A DNA stretch of 64,000 bases from Closterium sp. NIES-65 (Eukaryota > Streptophyta > Zygnematophyceae > Desmidiales > Closteriaceae): NCBI GenBank assembly GCA_948144175.1, contig CANXME010002474.1:841501-905500 (forward strand), read 5' to 3'. A program made the translations under genes and the position numbers. The notes beneath the pieces are model-generated. The model saw only the letters and a list, made by a program, of their open reading frames with translations, ran no database searches and had not been told where the DNA came from. Positions within the stretch are counted from its first letter, which is position 1, and each line of letters starts with the position of its first letter. Below are positions 49,532-59,720 of the stretch, piece by piece.

Positions 49532-49670
49532 ATAAGCTTGTTCCAGTCAGACAGGTATAATATGAACAAGAGAAGGGCCTATACCGCTAAGTTGTTCAAG
49601 GCTACTACCCTACCCTACGACTATTGATTAGGGGGCCAAGGAAGCCCTCCACATCCCTGATGGCATCATT
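49532..49670. other. 3' flank of the HMG-box gene
   Basis: 139 bp from the Gypsy-C2 target duplication to the stop codon of the minus-strand HMG gene; presumably its 3' UTR and terminator. Nothing else seen. Gypsy-C2 therefore inserted within about 140 bp of the coding end. Confidence 0.5.
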
Positions 49671-51521
49671 CTACTCGTCATCCACGGCAGCGGCGGGGTT
49701 CTCGGCCTTGTACTTCTCCATGGCTTGCTTGTAAGCGTCCATGGCGGGAGCGGCCTTGTTGTTCCACTCCGCCTTCTGACCGTCCGACAGTTCGCCCCAT
49801 GCCTTGCCTTGAAGCTGGCTCAGAGCACCGAACGACACGCCTGGGTTGGCCTCCGCCAGCTTGGCGCGGCCAGCAGAGCTGCGAGACAAAGCGGAAATCA
49901 CAATAAGGAACTGGCATCGAACAGAATTGGGAACAAAATAAACAGGTCGAATCAGAAACTCACCAGAAGAGTTGGTACCCAGACATGGGCCTCTTGGGCT
50001 TGTTGGGGTCCTTGGCCGCCTTCTTCGTCTCAGCTGCAGGTGCCGGCTGTTGCTTCTTGGAAACTGCTGCCACCTGCTTGGCGACCTGCATCTCCAGCTG
50101 CTTCTTCGCCATGTCCTCCTGATCCATTAGCGCGACAGCCTCCTTCAAATCCTCCTCGTGTCTCCTCTGCTTCTCAGCCGCGACCTGGTCGGCGACAAGC
50201 TTATCAGCCTCCTGCTTCCTCGAGTTGTACGCGTCTATCTCCTTGGCGTACCGCTCCTTCTCCTTCAAGGCCAGCTTCTCGAACCGCTCGGCCTTCTTGG
50301 AGCCCTTGATCTTGTTCCACTCCTCGCCCAGCAGCTTCGACTCCTCGATCGGGTCACGTTTCTCAGCCGACCGCTCCGCAACAAGGTGCGGGCGGCGCTC
50401 GTTGCAGTACAGCATGAAGGCTGACAACGGGTGCTTGGGCTTCTCAGGGTCCTTCGTCTTTCTGCAAGGAAACTCGCCGAAGCCGGTAAGCATCCAATAC
50501 CCGGAAAGAACGAACGTAGTCCAGAAAATGACGAAGAACATAAAGTCGGTACTTACTTCTTGTCATTCGCAGCTGACTCGGCGACCTCCTTCTGATGAGC
50601 TTCGTACTGCTCCAGAAGTTTCAAAGCTGCTTCCTTCTTCCTTTCCCCATGAAGCTTCTTGAGTGCAGCCTGCTCCCTGTTCTCTCTCTCGATCATCTGA
50701 GACAACCACAAGTTTGTCACCGTTAGCACGAGTTACCAGGAATCAAACTGACACCAAAGTTGCATGACAGGCAAATACTTACACTGTCATATTCAGCCTT
50801 CTTAGCTTTGTACTCCTCGCTCTCCTCGTTGAACTTGGCTTCGTATTTTTTCTTCTCTTCCGCAGAGACGGTCTTCCACATCTCGCCGAAGATCTTGGCA
50901 AGATCGGTGACGGAAGCGGTGGGGTTCTTCGCCTTCACCTTCTCGCGGACGTCGTTGCACCAGAGGACGTAAGAGGAGGTAGGACGCTTGGGCTTGCGTG
51001 GATCCTTGTCCTTCTTGTCGCCATCCTCGCTTTCAAGAGAGAGATCAAGGTCCTGCACCACAAACAGTTGAGACTGTCAGATGAAGTTAAGGAAGAAACG
51101 GGACGAAATTGTTGAAGAGAAACGGGACATTGAACATGCTGGCATAGGGAAACATTTGTCAGTCGTTTACCAGAACAGGCTCGAACGGCTTGTGCTTCTG
51201 AAGCTTCTTCAGCTCACGAGCCAGGCGCTCGTTCTCCTCAGCCTTGGCCTGAAGTGCCGCGTTCTTCTCCTCCAGAATCTGGTCGTTCTTCTGCTTCTCC
51301 AAAGTCACTTGCTCCAGCTTGGCTGTCAATGCCAGAAGCTCGTTCTCAATGCTTGGCCTTCGTTCCGCAAGCGGGCTGTCGGCATCGACGGCAGCAGCCT
51401 TCTTGGTAGCCTTGCCGCGGCCTTTAGCCGGAGCCTCGGATCTGGTCGGAACAGCAACTACTTCCTGATCGAGGGTATTCTCGCAATCAATAACCTTGTT
51501 AGCGCGTCTACCTCCAGCCAT
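49671..51521 (-). CDS. 3xHMG-box chromatin protein, 5 exons, about 488 residues
   Basis: Exons 51521-51171, 51052-50783, 50696-50557, 50461-49964 and 49878-49671, with GT-AG borders and consistent phases. The N-terminal basic region (KGRGKATKKA) and a coiled coil (ENELLALTAKLEQVTLEKQK, about 58-110) precede three HMG boxes. Box 1 is KPKRPTSSYVLWCND (about 136-205), box 2 is KPKHPLSAFMLYCNERR (about 260-335), and box 3 is KPKRPMSGYQLF (about 408-480). Charged Lys/Glu linkers lie between, and the tail is acidic. Three boxes in one chain define the plant 3xHMG-box group, which binds DNA with little sequence preference and associates with mitotic chromosomes in flowering plants. It faces the peroxiredoxin gene head to head. 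The last intron falls inside box 3. Confidence 0.92.
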
Positions 51522-52587
51522 GTTGGATGAATAATTGAGCGTGGCTGATGAAGTTCCCAAACACCAAGTCAAGACGTGGACAACGAAGGCTGATGAACAA
51601 AGGATGTCACTTATCCAGCAACTAGGAATTGGCGAGAGTTTTCTAGGCAACTTAGACTTCTGTGCATGTGAATGTGCAGGCATACTTTTTTATATCCGTT
51701 TCAATTACCGAACCGTGTCATCAAAGGCGACCTTCTCTCAAAGCTGCATTGGAGCGACAGTGGCGAAGGCGACGAGGCACTTGAATGGCGGCTCGGGAGT
51801 GCACGCACTGTCTGGTAGCATGATGTGGCCGAAGGTGGCTCAGGGGATGTCAGGGTCTTCCAAGGAGGGTGAAAGTTGAAGAGAGGAGAGATTTTTTTCC
51901 GCCTGACTTTCAAACTCGCGGTCTGGCTAGAGTGCCTGTGTGTGGCTCTGGGGCCATCTGACTCGAGTTATGGCGCCAAACCTTGGTTTCAGGAGGCTCT
52001 GATTGGCCGAACGAGTGGCGTCAGGCAGTTTGAAATTTCCGAACCCGCAGGCTGTGTGCTTGGGTTGGGAGCGTGGTGGTTCCAGATTCCACCTTGGCCG
52101 AAAGCAAGTTTCGTAAGGTAACCTGAACATTTCGCTAGCCACATTTCCACAACCAATTGTTTTAGAAAGTGAAGTGTTCCGGATGGTGTATATGGATAAA
52201 ATGGGAATTATATGTCCAAGTTTTATGTGTCGGGTCTTGTAGCGGAACAATGAAGTCCCATAACGAATTCGAGCTTGAGGGCTGCACTTACTTGGCAGAA
52301 GTCACCAACACAGACCAACCACAAAAGTTCCGATCTTTCCCCAACAGAACAGCTAGGTCTCGCCACGTGGAAATGCGACGTCATAGGTGCCAGCCTTATC
52401 ATTCGAGAAGCGCCATGTCAGCAACTCCCTCTTGCAGAACATCCAGGCCAGAAAGAACATCACAGGAACCCAGTGCCCCCTACGAGAAGGCATTCTGAAT
52501 AACAAGGACGTGCTACGTTTGCCCATCAAAGTAGCGTCCATCAATCTCCTGGTCATTTCTTCCTCCACTTACATCCTCTCAGCAGCC
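51522..52587. promoter_or_regulatory. Shared upstream region of the 3xHMG and peroxiredoxin genes
   Basis: 1066 bp between two divergent start codons. GGATATAAAAAAG on the minus strand (about 51685-51697) is a good TATA box about 170 bp before the HMG start. TTTGGCGC at 51973-51980 (minus strand) matches the E2F consensus TTTSSCGC, which would fit cell-cycle expression of the HMG gene. No convincing gene lies between. Motif calls are by eye. Confidence 0.4.
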
Positions 52588-54003
52588 ATGGCCGCCACCA
52601 CCACCTTGAGCTCCAGCTCTGTTGCCACATCTCTTGGCGCCTCGTCCTACGCCAAGGACATCTCGGCTTCCAGGAGCCTGACCCTCGGCTTCTCGAGGCA
52701 AGACGGTCTTGGTAAGACCTTCAAGGCTAGGTGCGCAAAGGCCGCCAAGGCCACTGCCGTCCCCGCCCAGAAGTCGACTCGCGTCTTTGCCGTGAAGGTA
52801 TGCGTCAACAGCTGGTTCCTGTGCTGTAGATGTGAAATGACTTCCTATTGAGGCAGGACTCACTTTTAACTCAATTTGCTTTTTCTGCCAGGCGGAGGCC
52901 CCCCTTGTCGGCAATGTCGCCCCTGACTTCGAGGCTGATGCCGTCTTTGACCAGGAGTTCATTAAGGTATGTAATGCTCGCAGCTAGAATTTGTTTTCCT
53001 TATGGTCAATCTCCGCTATGTCCCATTTGTCCGAATTCTTTTGTCTGGATTATTGTTTAAATTGCCTGTCTACTGGCCACATCCTGGCTGTTTGTTTCAG
53101 GTCAAGCTGAGCGAGTACCTGTCTCAGGGCAAGTATGTCGTCCTCTTCTTCTACCCTCTGGACTTCACATTCGTCTGCCCCACTGGTACGATACTAGTTC
53201 AAATTTAACATATTAATGGGAGGCGTGTAACTAGTCGCGTTCTAACATCTGTTTTGAATTCCCCGTTCCCTGCATCGCAGAGATTACTGCCTTCAGCGAC
53301 CGCTATTCGGAGTTCGAGAAGATCAACACCGAGGTTCTTGGCGTCTCTGTGGACAGCGTGGTATGTCAATCGTTCTTTATAATCCCTCCCCGTTAAGACG
53401 ATTGTTGGTGCGATGAACTTTTTCTAAGAACTCCCGTGTTTCTTTTTCTCGCAGTTCTCTCACCTTGCCTGGATTCAAACCGACCGCAAGTCCGGTGGTC
53501 TTGGCGACCTCAACTACCCCCTCGTGGCTGACCTGACCAAGTCCATCAGCAAGAAGTACAACGTCCTCATGGAGGATGTAAGTTATCTCCCGCTAGCCCA
53601 ATGGACGAATATGCGTAACCACCGAAGTTCATAAGAGCGCTTATTCACACAGCGACTAACATAATTAGGTTCGAATATGTAATCCAGTCTTCCGAATTTT
53701 GCTGGGTGGCGGGAAATGGCGTTCACGTTCGTCCTGGATTGTTCGTGTTGGCGTACTATGCTTATTGTGCAGGGCATTGCTCTGCGTGGTCTGTTCATTA
53801 TCGACCCGAAGGGTGTTATCCAGCACGCCACCATCAACAACCTCGCCATTGGCCGTTCCGTGGATGAGACCCTGAGGACACTGCAGGCCGTGCAATACGT
53901 GCAGAGCAACCCCGACGAGGTGTGCCCTGCTGGCTGGCAGCCTGGGGAGAAGACCATGAAGCCCGACCCCAAGGGCAGCAAGGAGTACTTCGCCGCTGTC
54001 TAA
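52588..54003 (+). CDS. Chloroplast 2-Cys peroxiredoxin (BAS1 type), 6 exons, 267 residues
   Basis: Exons 52588-52797, 52892-52966, 53101-53185, 53281-53360, 53455-53577 and 53773-54003. Residues 1 to about 68 are Ser/Ala/Lys-rich with few acids, as in plastid transit peptides. The mature domain starts near [13 protein letters not shown]. The peroxidatic Cys121 is in DFTFVCPTE and the resolving Cys242 in PDEVCPAGW, 121 residues apart as in the family. GGLG (164-167) and the C-terminal YF (263-264) are the marks of peroxide-sensitive typical 2-Cys enzymes. It reduces H2O2 and alkyl hydroperoxides in the stroma, using thioredoxin or NTRC. No defect is visible. Confidence 0.96.
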
Positions 54004-54344
54004 ACTGCCCTCTTGATCAGGCCGATTCAATGAACAGGCCTGGTTCAATTTTTGCCACTTCTGTTGATGAATTTGTCCCAGTATATCAAAAATTTTTATC
54101 AACACGTAGGTATCTCCAAACACCTGACCTAAGGTACAAGTACTAAAAAAATTTGACTAACGCACATGAATGTGGTGCTGGACTTGTTGAACCTCATGAA
54201 CCTGGTGTATTGCCCACACAGCTTGGAGTGTAGGTTTCCTGTAAGGGGAAGTGATTGGGCCAATAGTCTGCTGAGAAATGCTCTCAATCCCTACCCCACA
54301 AGTAGAGTATCGGAACCAAACTTGCATGTTGGGAGCTACTCTCA
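54004..54344. other. Downstream region of the peroxiredoxin gene
   Basis: 341 bp from the stop codon to the PIF/Harbinger element, presumably 3' UTR and spacer. No open frame of note and no terminal repeat. Confidence 0.4.
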
Positions 54345-54390
54345 GGGTACATTCCGCTGTAGAATATGTCCCAATCGATGTGTCTCAATC
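54345..54390 (+). repeat. Left terminal inverted repeat of the Harbinger element
   Basis: Pairs with 57853-57898; the first 16 bases are identical, and later ones match with a few mismatches through TGTCTCAATC. Confidence 0.88.
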
Positions 54391-54827
54391 AATTGGGACG
54401 CGTACGGCCAGCATAAGCTGCCAGGTGTCGGAATGCCGTAGCGCTCGTGAAGGTCGCCGACTGTAATTATCATTGGGTGGCGTGATTCTCGGAACTGTCG
54501 CCAGCTAATTGCAACACTACCCAGCAATCGCACGCAGCCCCAAATGTCATCCCATGCATAATGTATCTGGACCACATTTTGCGACACCCAGTTTCCCCCC
54601 AAACGCGTTCGGAGCACCCTCATTGGAGGAAACGAACCGCGCAGAAATATTGACAGGGACGCGCACAGCCCCGCCAATGTGCCCTCCCCCCGTCCCCGTG
54701 CACCTCCGCAACAACTCCTTCTCTCAAACCAGTCAACGTTGTGCTCCGTGTGTGAAATTGTGCTCTATCATCTTCAACCATCGCGATTAGCTCTAGATCC
54801 AGATCTGAAAGCGAGCCCACCGCAAGC

Positions 54828-56265
54828 ATGGCTCGTAAGCGCAAGGGGCATGCTCTTAATGACTGCCCCAAGGACTTAAACGAAATCCCGTACATCCGTT
54901 GGATGAACCAGCAAATCGCCAACGGCCGTCACCCCAGGGGCTTGTCCGCGCCACCCGTTCTTGACGGCCAGGGGTCTACTGCACCGCCGCCTACGGCTGG
55001 GCCGTCGCGTATGCGTCGTCAGCCTACCAGGACGGCGGCAACACACCGGCCCGCCGTGGAGGAACACGTAGCAGATGACGACGACGACGAAGGCGACGAC
55101 GACTTTGCCTCCGACGACGAGGACGACGAACCTGAGGACCAAGGAATGTCGCCCAGCGACGACGACGACGAGGAGGACGCCGATGACACCGAGGACGACG
55201 ACACCGAGGAAGCACAGCCGCGAGCCCCGCCGCCGAAACGGAAAACCGCACGCAAGGCCGCGTCTGATAAGGGCAAAGGCAAGGCGGCGCAACCTGCAGC
55301 GCGCCCGGAGCCGCGTAAGAAACGGGCTGCTGCACCTGTCGAGCGCGGTTTATGGTCTGACAAGGAGAGCACCATCTTCGCTGCGGCAAAGTGGTTTCTC
55401 AAGGAGGAGCTCGAGCCCCTCAAGGGGAAACAGGGTACCCACTACTGGGCGCGGCTACTCGCACATATCAAGGAGTCGAACCCCGGATGGATCCGGGGTG
55501 TCAACGCGCTCCAGAAACAGTGGCGTAACCTAATAGTGCTATGGCGTGAGTATAAGAAGGCCGACGAGGGGTCGGGCAACGGCTCCGTGGAGAAACCACC
55601 TTGGTACCCGTACGTTGACCTGCACAACCAGGACACCGCCGCAGCCGCACCTCATGCCGTGGACGGAGGTGGCGCGAATAACGTCAACGTCCTGGCAGGC
55701 ATGGAGGTTCCGCAATCGTCCCAGCCAGGCACGTCAACCCCTTGTTTCACTGGTGAGTCCGGAGATTTATCGCTCGCGTTGTGGTTCTCGTCCACGTTGT
55801 TTCTTGAACATTTTAATTAAAAAAAAAACATGCATGCAACGCACACCGACAACGGGTTATTCTATGAGCTAACACTAATGCGAATGTCCCTGCTATGTCG
55901 CAGCTCCTCCGCCAACGACTCCTGCCACACCGAGGCGTGCCCGGGTGCATGAGACGGCCACCATGCAAGCGGCCATGCTCGTATCTGCCACCATCAAGGA
56001 CTGCCATGGCGACGCTATGAACCGCATCGAAGGCCTCGTCCGTGAATGGATGGCGCAAGATCTCAGACTTGCCCGTGAGCGTATGACAGAGTCGGCTCCC
56101 CCGGATGTGCACCGCACGCCCCATGAATTCTCTCCACCGCCGCCACGCGGGGAGTCCGCGCCTGCTCCCGAAACCGCACGGACGCGTGTGGACGAGGGCG
56201 ACGGCGACACCGCTATGCCGGCGGATGAGGATGTGGAAGTATGGGTTCGCGGCGCCGACGATTAG
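54828..56265 (+). CDS. Harbinger Myb/trihelix-like DNA-binding protein, 2 exons, about 428 residues
   Basis: Exons 54828-55752 and 55904-56265, with donor CTG|GTGAGT and acceptor GTCGCAG. The N-terminus is basic, then Pro-rich. Residues about 84-135 are very acidic (Asp/Glu runs). A Lys/Arg nuclear-localisation-like stretch follows at about 138-172. The recognisable domain, about 178-265, is a SANT/trihelix-type helical bundle (GLWSDKESTIFAAAKWFLKE, HYWARLLAHIKESNPGWI, LQKQWRNLIVLWREYKK). The C-terminal helix-rich part is Thr/Ala/Glu-rich. In PIF/Harbinger elements such a protein binds the ends and helps the transposase enter the nucleus and act. Its last 53 bp overlap the end of the transposase gene on the other strand. 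Confidence 0.82.
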
Positions 56266-57508
56266 CGTAAGATGACTGCAGCGCCTCCCCTAGTCGTTTT
56301 CGCCTTTCCCTGAGTGCTTGTTGTGTAGGGGGATCGCACGGTTCCCATTTGAATGCCGCGACAGCACCCGGCGTCCACCACGGATCTCGGTTGCGTGGTA
56401 TGTTCGCCCATGCCATGTTGCGCCGCCTGACATCCTGCATGTCTTCACACATGTTGTGCAGGATGATACAACACGCGGCCCCGGCGAGTAAGCGCCACAG
56501 CCTGCAGTCGTTGCGCTGGCCGAAGATGCGCCATCTCCCCTTGAACGCGCCAATGCATCTCTCGACGGCCATGCGTGTGGCGCTTTGGCAGTAGTTGAAA
56601 GTTTGTGCCCAGTCGTCCATGAGGTCCTCTCCTCGTGGGGCATGCAGGGGTGTTAGGCAGTACTCCCGTAGTGGGTAGGCCGCATCGCCAACGATCTGGT
56701 ATGGGGCTATGTCCCCGTTCTGTAACCGCTCAAGTAATGCAGACTCCTTGAAAACACGCATGTCGTGAGCGCTACCGGGATACCCGATAAGGTAGTCCCA
56801 TATTCTCCCTCGTGCGTCACATGTGACCTGGAGTTGTACAGCATATGCGGATTTCCTTGTCCAGTATTCTGTCCTGTGCCCCTCCATCCCCTTCATGTGT
56901 ATGTGAGTGCCGTCCACAGCACCCACCACAGCACGTACACCCTTGACGGCTGCAAACTCCCGCGCCATCTCTGGAAGCTCTTCACGGGTGGGGAACCGCA
57001 CCCAGGCGGCCTTGAAGACGGAGGGGAAGTGCGAGAGGAACACGTCGACCACCTCGTGGCAGAGAGTTTTGGAGATGCCGAACAGGTACGAGATGTCTAC
57101 GTACGATATTCCAGATGCCAGGTATTTGATAGGGATCAGCACTGCAGTGTACATGGTGAGTATGGATCGTTGCACAATCTGCTCAAGGTAGTGTTGCATC
57201 CCTGCCACAATGTGCTCCAGAATTGAACGATTGATCCGGAAGAGATCCTGAAAGTCGTTCTCGCGCATGTGTTGCAGGTCTTCAACCCACAGAGCGTGTT
57301 TCCGCTTTCGTATCCGCGCTCTATGACGGCGGTTGTCGCCGTAATCGCTCCCGCAGGACGAGGACTGCTCTTCGTCGTCCTCGAAGACGCCAGACTCTAT
57401 CAGGCCTACGAAGCTCTTGGAGACATTGTCGTGGAAGATTGTGTAGTAGTAGGTTATCCAGGCGACGAGGAGCCGTAGGATGAATGGGATGGTTCGTGGC
57501 TCAGCCAT
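56213..57508 (-). CDS. PIF/Harbinger DDE transposase (HARBI1-like), 431 residues
   Basis: Single open frame from ATG 57508 (MAEPRTIPFILRLLVAW). The catalytic triad is visible: first Asp in VVGAVDGTHIHM, second in IVGDAAYPL, Glu in MAVERCIGAFKGRW. The DDE_4 context (YAVQLQVTCDARGRIWDYLI, GYPGSAHDMRVF, ILHNMCED) is standard for the superfamily. The upstream helical part (RINRSILEHIVAGM, YLASGISYVDISYLFGIS) is the usual N-terminal domain. It catalyses excision and insertion with 3-bp target duplication. The tail is basic and Pro-rich. No defect is seen. Confidence 0.93.
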   Translation of the reverse strand: MAEPRTIPFILRLLVAWITYYYTIFHDNVSKSFVGLIESGVFEDDEEQSSSCGSDYGDNRRHRARIRKRKHALWVEDLQHMRENDFQDLFRINRSILEHIVAGMQHYLEQIVQRSILTMYTAVLIPIKYLASGISYVDISYLFGISKTLCHEVVDVFLSHFPSVFKAAWVRFPTREELPEMAREFAAVKGVRAVVGAVDGTHIHMKGMEGHRTEYWTRKSAYAVQLQVTCDARGRIWDYLIGYPGSAHDMRVFKESALLERLQNGDIAPYQIVGDAAYPLREYCLTPLHAPRGEDLMDDWAQTFNYCQSATRMAVERCIGAFKGRWRIFGQRNDCRLWRLLAGAACCIILHNMCEDMQDVRRRNMAWANIPRNRDPWWTPGAVAAFKWEPCDPPTQQALRERRKRLGEALQSSYANRRRREPILPHPHPPA

Positions 57509-57852
57509 GTCTGGTGGACAGTGCGCGCAAGCCGTTAATTCCAGTACGTGTGTTTGTGGTTTATACTAGCTCCTTATGTCTGGAGCATACCACTATAGTA
57601 CCAGATGTCGCAATTATTGGCAGCGCGGCTATGTTGTGTATCTTCGGGGAGTGCGCCGAGGGGATTTGTGTTTCCCCCAGTTGACGGGGTTCGGGGGTGT
57701 TTGTGCTTTTGGCGGGAATGTGGGCCAGGATAGACGGTGACCAATCAGCAGGGGTCGCTGATAATTTTCGCATCACACGGATGAGTCGCAATACATTGAT
57801 CGATTGGGACATGCAGATTCGGGAAAATTGGGCGCGGCTCGACGGAAAGTGG

Positions 57853-57898
57853 ATTGAGACATATCGATTGTGACATAAATCCACAGCGGAATGTACCC
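57853..57898 (-). repeat. Right terminal inverted repeat of the Harbinger element
   Basis: Reverse complement begins GGGTACATTCCGCTGTGG, followed by TCACAATCGATATGTCTC-like sequence; TCA target copy adjoins at 57899. Confidence 0.88.
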
Positions 57899-58028
57899 TC
57901 ACCCCTCACACCTGAAACAGAGAAGCAGTGTTGCATGTTGGGAGCCTCCCTCTACATCACCAAAATTATCTCTGTTGTTGCTGCTAGTAACACACGTTTA
58001 CAGAAGCTAGGCTCGCAGTTTGTACTAT
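57899..58028. other. Spacer between Harbinger and Gypsy-C3
   Basis: 130 bp including the TCA target copy. No gene or repeat recognised, apart from a 14-bp match (TGCATGTTGGGAGC) to sequence just left of the Harbinger element. Confidence 0.4.
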
Positions 58029-58360
58029 TGTAAGGAAATTCCCTTTTCCTTACTTCGCGTCCCTGCTCAACGCGTACATCACTGTAGCACCTCAGTCAGC
58101 ACCGTTACCACTCGCGACCATCGCATCATTCATCATCCCGCCCTTTTCGCACATCGCATCCCGACCTCACGGCTCGGCTGGTAACCCGCGCTCCGGGCCT
58201 ACGCTTCGACACTTTCCAAACCTCAGTCCCAGGCTCGTCGCGCGACCATTACCGTTACCACTATAGTTTCGCTATATAATGTTCGCTCATGCCTTCGCTC
58301 AATTGTATTCTTGCTTCGATAGTGCAATTCTCGTTCGTTCACTCAATTGCACTCGTAACA
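58029..58360 (+). repeat. 5' LTR of Gypsy-C3
   Basis: 332 bp from TGTAAGGAAATTCCC to GCACTCGTAACA, the reverse-complement counterpart of the C2 LTRs. TATA box CTATATAATG at about 58272-58281. Confidence 0.88.
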
Positions 58361-58541
58361 CTTGGTATTCAGAGCCTACGATCTCATCTCGGACCGCATC
58401 CACACCTTCGCTTCCCACTATCTCAATTTTTGGTGGGGGTAGACGTCTCTCAGCGACACAGCACCGCCGCTCGTAGTGCTCTTTCGAAAGCACGCACGGC
58501 CACGACCGAGGCTCTCGCTGAGCTTGCCCGACACCTCCGCC

Positions 58542-59720
58542 ATGGCCGATTTCAATCTCGCCACATTGACGCAGGAGCAACTCGATCGTCTCGTGCGTCA
58601 ATTGGAGGATTCGGTGCTCGAAATCGCGACTCTCACGGCGGAACGTGACTCCGCCCGTCAACAGTCAACGGTGAACGTACCGACGACATCACATGCACCA
58701 ACCAATGCATCTGCACATTCGGAGGAGCCCATCGTCATCTCATCCGGCACACCAACGCAACACAACAGCACGGGACAACGCTCAGGCGCAGCCAGTGACG
58801 GCGCAGCCCAACCGATGCCCGGCATGGGAGGGAACAGGAGCGCATTAAGCCCACGGGAGCCCCGAGAAGCCCGTCGGCACGTGGAGTTTGCGGCGACAAG
58901 TGGCGAGAACGCCGTGATGGCCCCAATGCCACTCAAGCCGCAACGCCCGCCCTGCTTCGACCCAAGCCAACGCGGCGGCCCGACAGTTTAATCGTGGGTC
59001 TTCACGATGAATGTGTTTTTCGACGCCAACTACGTCGAGTCGGACGCCGCCAAGATCCGGTATGCGGTTTCACTACTCAGGGGCCCCGCCATGGACTGGT
59101 GGCGAGTCAATCTGACGTCGCCGCGCGCCTACGAGCCACCGTCGCACGAGGAAGGGCCCTCGGGTCCAGCTGTTACCTGGAGTTCGTTCTGTGAAACCGC
59201 TCAATACAGCACGTGGGATGCGTGGTGCGCAGGGCTTCGGGCGCGCTTTGAGCCGATCGCGGCCTCGATTTCGGCGCGTCAGAAACTGCGCACTTGGCGC
59301 CAGCTCGGGTCAGTTCAAGACTACACCAGCAGGTTCCTCGCACTTTGCGAACAGGTCGGCTACATGCACGAGGCGGAGCGGGTGGACCGTTACGTCGGAG
59401 GGCTGAAGCCGGACATCTCGCACGAGATAATGCTACGCGGGCTCTCGAATTTCAACGAGATCCTCGCGCTCGCCGAGAAAATCGATATCCTACGCCGACC
59501 GAGACCGGGGTCCTATTACGGACATCGTCCTCGGGGACCGACCGAGCACGCCACTGTACATGCCGTCGCAGCGAATGCACCTGCCGCGCCGTTTAGAGGG
59601 CGCTGCTTTGCTTGCAACCGGCCGGGCCATCGCAAGAGCGAATGTCCAGAGGAGCTGAGGCGTCGAGGAGCAGAGCAGGGGAGGGAGTCTCAGAGGCAGG
59701 GAAACGCCAGCAGTCAGTAG
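58542..59720 (+). pseudogene. Gypsy-C3 gag with one premature stop
   Basis: ATG at 58542 (MADFNLATLTQEQLDRLVRQ). The frame is open except TAA at 58989-58991, where C2 has CAA (LTVQSWVFTM), a single C-to-T change. It continues MNVFFDANYVESDAAKIRYA, GPAMDWWRVNLTSP, CAGLRARFEPIAASIS and the zinc knuckle RCFACNRPGHRKSECPEE to the stop at 59720. About 392 residues if the stop is ignored. Confidence 0.88.

Larger units (their letters stand above)
54345..57898. mobile_element. PIF/Harbinger DNA transposon with both genes
   Basis: 3554 bp, flanked by the 3-bp duplication TCA (54342-54344 and 57899-57901). The terminal repeats begin GGGTACATTCCGCTGT and continue imperfectly for about 46 bp. GTCYCAATCGAT motifs recur just inside both ends. 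It encodes the usual pair of the superfamily: a Myb/trihelix-like protein (54828-56265, +) and a DDE transposase (56213-57508, -). Both frames are open, so it may be autonomous. Confidence 0.92.

Noticed and set aside
57930-57950. 14-bp match (TGCATGTTGGGAGC) on both sides of the Harbinger element suggesting a longer target duplication
   Set aside because: The copies do not adjoin the terminal repeats and the 3-bp TCA duplication explains the insertion; the match may be chance.
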